DNA from: Beroe ovata
Taxonomy: Eukaryota > Ctenophora > Nuda > Beroida > Beroidae
Reading direction: 5' to 3'
Assembly: GCA_946803715.1 (NCBI GenBank)
Contig: CAMPET010000039.1
Coordinates: forward strand, 201,569 to 213,791
Length of the DNA stretch: 12,223 bases
Below are positions 7,505 to 12,223 of the stretch, in pieces; position 1 is the stretch's first letter; each line of letters opens with the position of its first letter. Below the pieces are notes generated by a model. That model was given only the letters and a program-made list of their open reading frames with translations, was not told the DNA's origin and ran no database searches. The translations under genes and the position numbers were made by a program.

Positions 7505-7935
7505 TAATGAATATTTATTATTTACTTATTTCATAGATATGTCATTTTCGTTTGTCTCATCAATGTTTTGTTAAGTTGTTTGGTTAACGCAAAGCTCTAT
7601 TTTGTTTGCATTGCTTTGTTTGCTTATCAGAAAGTTCTGACATTCCACTGCTTGGTACATCGCACGTTTCCGGCCTTCTTCATGTTTCTAACATGCAAAT
7701 TAGCCGTTGAACAAATTATCTCAGATTTGATTGTTTTCTCGCGAGACAAATTATATGTATTCCGCTATGATGATAATGTGACGTCATCAATATCTTCTCA
7801 AACTGCAGTAGCATGATATAAGCCACCCTCATCCGCCCTCCCCTACTTATTTTGTGTTAGCACTCTTCATTCCTTTTCGAATATTTACTCCGCAAGATGT
7901 TACCATGGGGCCACCATATAAAGCGCGGGTGGCGA

Positions 7936-8005
7936 TGTTTTTCTCGTCTAATGTTTTGATCCTCGTCTAATATGTTTTTCTCGTCTAATGTTTATCTCGT
8001 CTATT
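7936..8005. repeat. CTCGTCTAAT tandem repeat, four copies
   Basis: CTCGTCTAAT starts at 7943, 7962 and 7980, with CTCGTCTATT at 7996. The spacing is 16-19 bp, with T-rich spacers. It is a short degenerate minisatellite. Confidence 0.7.
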
Positions 8006-8370
8006 ATAACGCGTGACAAATCATATAGCGATACTCAATATCATTGTACACTTCTCAATATTATAATTGTGCAGACACGATTGGTCAATATATCGGTCAA
8101 TATACTCCATATAATATCGCGATTTAACAACCCTAGGATTATATAGTACCTGCATGTGTCTCACTTCTCGATAATTGCTCGCAGCACGGAGTATCTATTA
8201 TTCTGTATCAGAAACTGGTGGCTAAATCTCGTGTAAAGCTTAGTTTAAATTGTACTGCTCGAGGAAATGTTATGAAAACAAACACTTCGAAGATCTTAGT
8301 TTTTTAAGAATTGATCAATGCGATTGTGTTAATAGATGATTGTATCTGCATAAGTAGAGATTATGATCTG

Positions 8371-8444
8371 CCTTTTCTCAATCTACCTTTTCTCAATCTA
8401 CCTTTTCTCAATCTCCCGTTCTCAATCTACCTCTTCTCAATCTC
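8371..8444. repeat. 15-bp tandem repeat, five copies
   Basis: The unit CCTTTTCTCAATCTA starts at 8371, 8386 and 8401. A 14-bp copy at 8416 and a 15-bp copy at 8430 carry substitutions. The open frame through it is only a translated repeat. Confidence 0.9.
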
Positions 8445-9034
8445 CTTGTCATACCCTGTTATAGCCAGGATCCACAGAATTTTTCTATATTTCAAGCTAG
8501 CATATAAGGAATCGAACTGCGGTTGTTTAGATATGACATTTGGTTAAAATTATGCTTAGAACAATAGTCAATAATATCAAAATCTCCCCTGAATTTTTGA
8601 TCTGGATTCATGTCTCGCGAAAAATATAGAAGCGAGAATTCGGCCAAACCGCAGACCAACTCATGTTTTTGATACAATTATGAATGAAATAATTCCCCTT
8701 ACCGGAGCCAAATAAACCGAGTAATTTCTCACTGTAACAGAGTGAAATTCGTTGCCGACCTGTCTGTCGTGTAAAGACCTTGCAGTGAGTAGCCATCATG
8801 TATAGTTGCCTAGTTTTTCCCGAATCCTACACGTGTCAGCGCTGGAATTCCAGTGCACGTCATCTTTCCATAGTAGCTTTCATGATAGCTCGTGCACACA
8901 CACCCCTTATCTAAAGTGGGCATCACGTGCAATCTTACGAGTGACGTAATGGCTAGAACTGCAAATATCAAGGTGCAGAATAACTTTATACGTGAGTATT
9001 GTATGCAACGCGCGACCGTCACGCGTTACCTACG

Positions 9035-9107
9035 TATAGAGGACCCGTTACAAGAACCGTTGCAATAATGTTCTCGGGCACATTGATCTTGTAACGGGCC
9101 CTCTATA
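9035..9107. repeat. Strong hairpin, 20-bp arms
   Basis: TATAGAGGACCCGTTACAAG at 9035-9054 is the inverse of CTTGTAACGGGCCCTCTATA at 9088-9107 with one mismatch, around a 33-nt loop. It could be a MITE end-to-end fold-back or a structured RNA. I see no target-site duplication and no match to a named RNA family. Confidence 0.75.
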
Positions 9108-9790
9108 ATTTTCTTTCACAAGCAAGCCCTTCGGGAGCTTCGCGTCGTTGTGTATGAAACCGTTATCGGGTTATACTATGATTCACTTGCGTACGAATAT
9201 GTCGTTTCAAATCATGTATTTAAATGCCTATAGTGCAGTTTGTTATTAAATTCTAATTGTGATTGAGCTTTCTTTGCACGGCTATGATAAGCTCCCTTTG
9301 TGCTGCAGCTACTGCTAATTGTATATCCGGGGTTGCAAATTGTAGTATGACGGTGCAAATATGCAGCTTTACAGGTCGATATTCTTACCGTGCTCTAATA
9401 TTGTTGCTGCACGCCATTGGGTCAAAACCTCGGAAAAGCTGAGATTGCGCTCAGTTACGCCCTGATAAGACCAGTTTTGCTCAATTTGTACCATCAAAAA
9501 CTTTTCAGGGCGAAACACTTAGATTGCGCTCATTTGCACCGCGTACTCACGGCGCACCTGCAACATTGCACAATTCAGCGTAATGAGAGTTCATTAAAGC
9601 CTTGCGACCTTGTTCCCACTTACCAAGCCTCAAAGATCAATGATCAACATTGCTGAAGGCCGAAGAACATGCCAATTGACATATTGCGTTTCTACGTAAA
9701 ACTGACGTCAGCGAATCATTTCATTTATTTATTTTATCGATTAATCAATTGAATTAACGTGACGCTACGCGCCCATTTTCCCAACTTGTT

Positions 9791-9822
9791 TATATAAGGG
9801 TTCTACCGGGGCCCTAACTACA
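9791..9822 (+). promoter_or_regulatory. Candidate core promoter (TATA box plus initiator)
   Basis: TATATAAG at 9791-9798 is a good TATA box. An initiator-like CTACATT places A at 9822, 31 nt from the start of the box, which is standard spacing. It could drive the downstream ZP-domain gene through the candidate exon that follows. No conserved distal elements were identified. Confidence 0.4.
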
Positions 9823-9904
9823 TTATTTTTAATGCAGCATTGTTTCTGCGCGCCGTTATATGGAAAAGGGCAGATCACTATTGATAGTATTGGTCACTCT
9901 TCAG
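9822..9904 (+). other. Candidate 5' exon of the ZP gene
   Basis: The segment from the putative start site ends in a very strong donor, TTCAG|GTAAGT at 9905. A usable acceptor (TTTTCGCCTTAG at 10676) precedes the signal-peptide exon. Joined there, the ATG at 9832 would open only a short upstream frame. Joined directly to 10911 it would be in phase 1 but without a signal peptide. There is also an acceptor-like TTTAATGCAG at 9828-9837, so 9838-9904 could be an internal exon. Transcript data are absent. Confidence 0.3.
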
Positions 9905-10676
9905 GTAAGTTGATCAGTGGAAGGACGCGACTTCTTCAGCAAACTGATCCACGAACCCCAGTATTTATCACCGCTATAGTTATCATAGGACCGAGCCGCG
10001 GTTCTCCCATTATACTCCCATATATTGTGCGTGCATGCTTGCTAGTGTGGTTCCGCGTTTTTGAATTATGCAGAGTGATATTCAGACTTCATATCTTTGC
10101 TTCACGAGTTGTCTGATGACTATGTCTCACGACCATATATAATTACTAGAAAACCCGTCGAGGGGGCGTAGTACAGTATAAATAGTGAATACGACGGGAA
10201 TTTGCGATTAAAATAAAAGTTTGCAATTTTCTTCGTTTTTGTGATACATGATCACGCATNAACTGAAAGTTCTTTTCATACGATTTCTCAGCACGGCTCT
10301 AATGGTTTTGCAATTATAGTGTTCTCTTGCGGTGGGGTCACTAGATGCAATAACATCACCCCTTAGTGTTTTAGCTGCACAAGTTTGAGAAACAGCATGC
10401 AATTAGGACAGCTCAAAGTCCTTCTTTGACCTCCATATTTTGTTTTGACAAGCAACGCGTCCAAATCTGAATTTCTCGATCATCAGAATGTTGACACTGG
10501 GCACTTGATGAAATTGCTTTTTTGATTGCTTTTTTAATAAACTGTTTTTTAAAGTCTTCGTCATTGTTCGCATAAATGAGGAATGCAGGGGGTGCAACGT
10601 GCATTAATGTCAGTGTTTGAAAAATATATGACAAAGTTGAATGAAGTATAGAATTTATATCATATTTTCGCCTTAG
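9905..10676. other. Non-coding stretch upstream of the ZP gene
   Basis: No protein-like ORF is visible on either strand. It contains a second TATA-like box (listed separately) and one undetermined base at 10260. If the candidate 5' exon is real, this is intron sequence; otherwise it is upstream region. Confidence 0.5.
10154..10198 (+). promoter_or_regulatory. TATAAATA box inside a small inverted repeat
   Basis: TATAAATA at 10177-10184 fits the TATA consensus. It is enclosed by CCCGTCG (10154-10160) and CGACGGG (10192-10198), a perfect 7-bp inverted pair. It could be an alternative promoter for the ZP gene, about 500 bp before its ATG. A chance match in AT-rich DNA is possible. Confidence 0.3.
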
Positions 10677-10711
10677 GTCAAATTTGAGTCAGTGTGAAAA
10701 CTGTATCAGTG

Positions 10712-10748
10712 ATGCTCTCAGCAGTCGTATTTTCGGCTTTGATTCTCG
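10712..10748 (+). CDS. ZP gene exon 1 (signal peptide)
   Basis: ATG at 10712 follows GTATCAGTG. The exon encodes MLSAVVFSALIL, a hydrophobic signal core, and ends in a GTGAGT donor at 10749 in phase 1, matching exon 2. The start is inferred from the signal peptide and the phase. Confidence 0.75.
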
Positions 10749-12163
10749 GTGAGTATATATCAACTCTGGGTTTATGGTTTTTTGGCTTTTAGTAAAAAAC
10801 AAAACGAAAAATGGTCCCCTTCAAGTATTCAGTATAGTATTCAATATATGCAATGAGAAGTATGTACTAGCTAGGACCGATAACCTAAGAACGCTTAGCC
10901 TGTATTTCAGCTATAAGAGGCGATGTTACCCTCGAATGTTTGGAGGACAAAATGAAGTTGACGTTCGACACGGCGCAAGATGTGACATCCTATAGTTTTG
11001 AGGGGTCAGGTGAGTACTTATTATACTGCCCCCAATGTTTCGTATTATATTAAGTAAAGAAGAACCCCATACGTGGTGTAAATACATCAAATTTCGTTCG
11101 ACAGGCGCATCTTGTTCCCCTGGGACCTCTGACTTGGTTATTGAAGTTGGTCTCGATGAATGTGGTACGACAGCTAACCATAATAGCTCTCACATCATTT
11201 ACGAAAACACGGTGAGTTCATCATTATATGGTGTATCTGCATGACTTAAGCTTACTCATTCACTCACACAATCACTCACTCCTCACTCACCACTCGCTCA
11301 GTCACTACTTAGTAAGTAGTACTCACTCACTCACTCCTCACTCTTTCCTCATTCACTGCTCACTCACTCACTGCTCACTCACTCATACACACACACTCAC
11401 TCACANCACACACACACACACACACACACTCACTCACTCAATTCTCCCAGTTGACCGGAGCCGGAGATGCCGAAGACCCGCTCATCAGCAGAGGGTCCGC
11501 TCTCGTTCTGGTTCTCAAATGTTCCTACGAAAGGGAGGGTGAGTTATCAAACCTGATCATGTTTTTGCGTGATGATAAGTAGTTCATATATCAGTATCAC
11601 GCAATGCAAAATATATGTATCAACTATCGAAGTTTTCTGTAGTTGACCAAAATTCACCCTGGTCCCACCCCNCCCCCCCCCCCCTACCGATCACTATCAT
11701 AAAAGGTACAACGAACGTTCTCCAATGGACCTCGGGGCAGTCTGTTATTGATGTGGATGGTGAGGGTGTGTTTACTTTCAACCTCAAGGTTTACGATACT
11801 TTCACATCCAATACATTTGGAACAGAGCTTTCCACGCCGTTTAATGTTGACTTGAGAGAAACCATCTACTTTGCTGTGAGTTCTATTTGGTTTGTCCACT
11901 TGAAGATATTATATTCATTTTTTATCGCAATGAAGGAAACCGCCTCCCAAAGCGGGAGGGAATGAGAATATCTTATCCCACCAAAAATTAGGGAAAATCG
12001 TTCGTTTCGAAATCTGGGATTGTAAATTTTTAGCTTTCACAATATTTCAGATAACGCTTGATACCGATCTATCATTCGAGATTTATCTATTGGATGTTAT
12101 TGCCATGGATACGGCAGATATAGAGGCAGCCACGCCAAACAAATATTATATATTCCAAGACGG
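10712..12163 (+). CDS. Secreted zona pellucida (ZP) domain protein, 5' part of gene (runs off right edge)
   Basis: ZP domains are polymerisation modules of extracellular matrix, egg-coat and cell-surface proteins. Six exons join in consistent phase: 10712-10748, 10911-11009, 11105-11211, 11451-11538, 11706-11875 and 12051-12163. They give 204 complete codons plus two bases; the gene continues past the window. Residues 1-16 are a signal peptide (MLSAVVFSALILAIRG). The ZP-N module starts at once: VTLECLEDKMKLTF, ASCSPG, LDECGTT, a YEN strand, then ISRGSALVLVLKCSY. Its four cysteines are C22, C49, C65 and C105. N72-S-S is a glycosylation sequon. ZP-C begins at about 112 and reaches YYIFQDG, normally followed by Cys. 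There is no cysteine from 106 to 205, although the family usually has one before the FQDGC-like motif. Which ZP family it belongs to, and its C-terminal anchor, cannot be judged. Confidence 0.85.
10911..11009 (+). CDS. ZP gene exon 2 (start of ZP-N)
   Basis: The acceptor is CCTGTATTTCAG and the donor GTGAGT is at 11010. It encodes DVTLECLEDKMKLTFDTAQD, the typical first ZP-N strands with C1. Phase 1 on both sides. Confidence 0.85.
11105..11211 (+). CDS. ZP gene exon 3 (ZP-N, C2-C3)
   Basis: The acceptor is CGTTCGACAG and the donor GTGAGT is at 11212. It encodes ASCSPGTSDLVIEVGLDECG followed by TTANHNSSHIIYENT. The LDECGT motif with a following I-Y-N strand is diagnostic of ZP-N. Confidence 0.93.
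11252..11440. repeat. (ACTC)n / (AC)n compound microsatellite in ZP intron 3
   Basis: Interrupted ACTC/CTCA repeats run from about 11252 and turn into (CA)n at about 11407-11429, then back to ACTC up to the acceptor region. One undetermined base (11406) sits at the start of the CA run. It fills most of intron 3. The open frame through it (His/Ser/Leu/Thr-rich) is an artefact of the repeat. Confidence 0.95.
11451..11538 (+). CDS. ZP gene exon 4 (end of ZP-N, C4)
   Basis: The acceptor is ATTCTCCCAG and the donor GTGAGT is at 11539. It encodes LTGAGDAEDPLISRGSALVL then VLKCSYEREG. ISR...CSY is the conserved end of ZP-N. Confidence 0.9.
11661..11684. repeat. Poly-C run before ZP exon 5
   Basis: A C-rich run, interrupted only by T/A near its start and one N (11672), lies about 20 nt upstream of the exon 5 acceptor and may serve as its polypyrimidine tract. 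Its true length is uncertain because of the N. Confidence 0.7.
11706..11875 (+). CDS. ZP gene exon 5 (linker and start of ZP-C)
   Basis: The acceptor is ATCATAAAAG, weak because its polypyrimidine tract is the C-run about 20 nt upstream. The donor GTGAGT is at 11876. It encodes a strand-rich segment with FTFNLKVYDTFTSNTF and VDLRETIYFA, as in ZP-C. Phase 1 in, phase 0 out. Confidence 0.85.
12051..12163 (+). CDS. ZP gene exon 6 (ZP-C, partial domain)
   Basis: The acceptor is CAATATTTCAG and the donor GTGAGT is at 12164, phase 2. It encodes ITLDTDLSFEIYLLDVIAMD then NKYYIFQDG. In most ZP domains the sequence before ATP carries a cysteine; here that stretch (184-195) has none. The next exon lies outside the window. 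Confidence 0.88.
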
Positions 12164-12172
12164 GTGAGTTGA

Positions 12173-12223
12173 CTACTCACTCACTTGACACACTCACTTA
12201 ACACACACACACACACACACACA
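12173..12223. repeat. (ACTC)n / (AC)n microsatellite in ZP intron 6 (cut by window end)
   Basis: The same compound motif as in intron 3 starts about 9 nt after the exon 6 donor and becomes a pure (AC)n run that reaches the last base of the window. Confidence 0.9.

Larger units (their letters stand above)
6910..9790. other. 3' flank and intergenic region, no gene recognised
   Basis: After the Kv stop codon this 2.9-kb stretch is AT-rich. Its open frames (for example 7568-7816 +, 9417-9656 +, and minus-strand frames at 8492-9022) have no domain-like composition and no codon bias. Small direct repeats include GGTCAATATA at 8083 and 8095, and a degenerate AGATTGCGCTCA at 9442 and 9521. A TATAAAG at 7917 is not followed by anything gene-like. 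Listed repeats and the hairpin at 9035-9107 are the only clear structures. Confidence 0.6.

Noticed and set aside
7568-7816. 82-aa hydrophobic open frame
   Set aside because: The T-rich sequence gives Leu/Phe-rich translation by default, and there is no start context, splice signals or recognisable family.
7899-7911. Isolated minisatellite unit (TGTTACCATGGGG)
   Set aside because: Only about 12 bases match, with no neighbouring unit sequence. Chance is enough.
8311-8547. 78-aa frame with repeated LPFLN
   Set aside because: It is only the translation of the 15-bp tandem repeat at 8371-8444.
9832-10116. 94-aa open frame as an independent gene
   Set aside because: A strong splice donor interrupts it at 9905 and the remainder has random composition. 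It is better treated as a possible 5' exon.

Overview
The window looks like animal (metazoan) genomic DNA, probably from a marine invertebrate. It has short exons with GT-AG introns, moderately AT-rich spacers, abundant mini- and microsatellites, a TTAGGG-type telomeric repeat, and isolated N bases at or near C homopolymers as in shotgun drafts. I cannot name the species. A deuterostome such as a hemichordate, echinoderm or amphioxus is a guess from the gene content only. There is no bacterial-style gene structure.

Layout: (1) 1-930 is a 34-bp minisatellite array of about 24 copies with a TTAGGG tract embedded at its left edge. (2) 931-2500 is a non-coding spacer with two fold-back elements and a GA tract. 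(3) 2501-6909 (+) is a complete voltage-gated potassium channel gene of the Shaker/Kv1 type. I assembled it from seven exons whose splice phases all agree, giving 472 aa. It has a T1 tetramerisation domain, S1-S6, a TVGYGD filter and a very short C-tail. (4) 6910-9790 is 3' flanking and intergenic sequence with several short tandem repeats and a strong hairpin at 9035-9107. (5) 9791-10711 holds two TATA-box candidates and a possible untranslated exon for the next gene. (6) 10712 to beyond the right edge (+) is the 5' part of a secreted zona pellucida (ZP) domain gene: six exons covering the signal peptide, ZP-N and the start of ZP-C.

The two genes are unrelated in function: a membrane ion channel and an extracellular matrix or cell-surface polymer protein. 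No operon or shared system is implied. The most interesting points are in the channel. Its S4 lacks the first gating arginine and its S6 has PVT in place of the PVP hinge, a combination that suggests a modified or regulatory (silent) Kv1-type subunit. Other points are an inverted pair of one short repeat placed inside intron 2 and just after the stop codon, a long hairpin 16 nt past the first splice donor, and the absence of the usual ZP-C cysteine in the ZP protein. All calls come from reading the sequence by eye; no similarity search was run.
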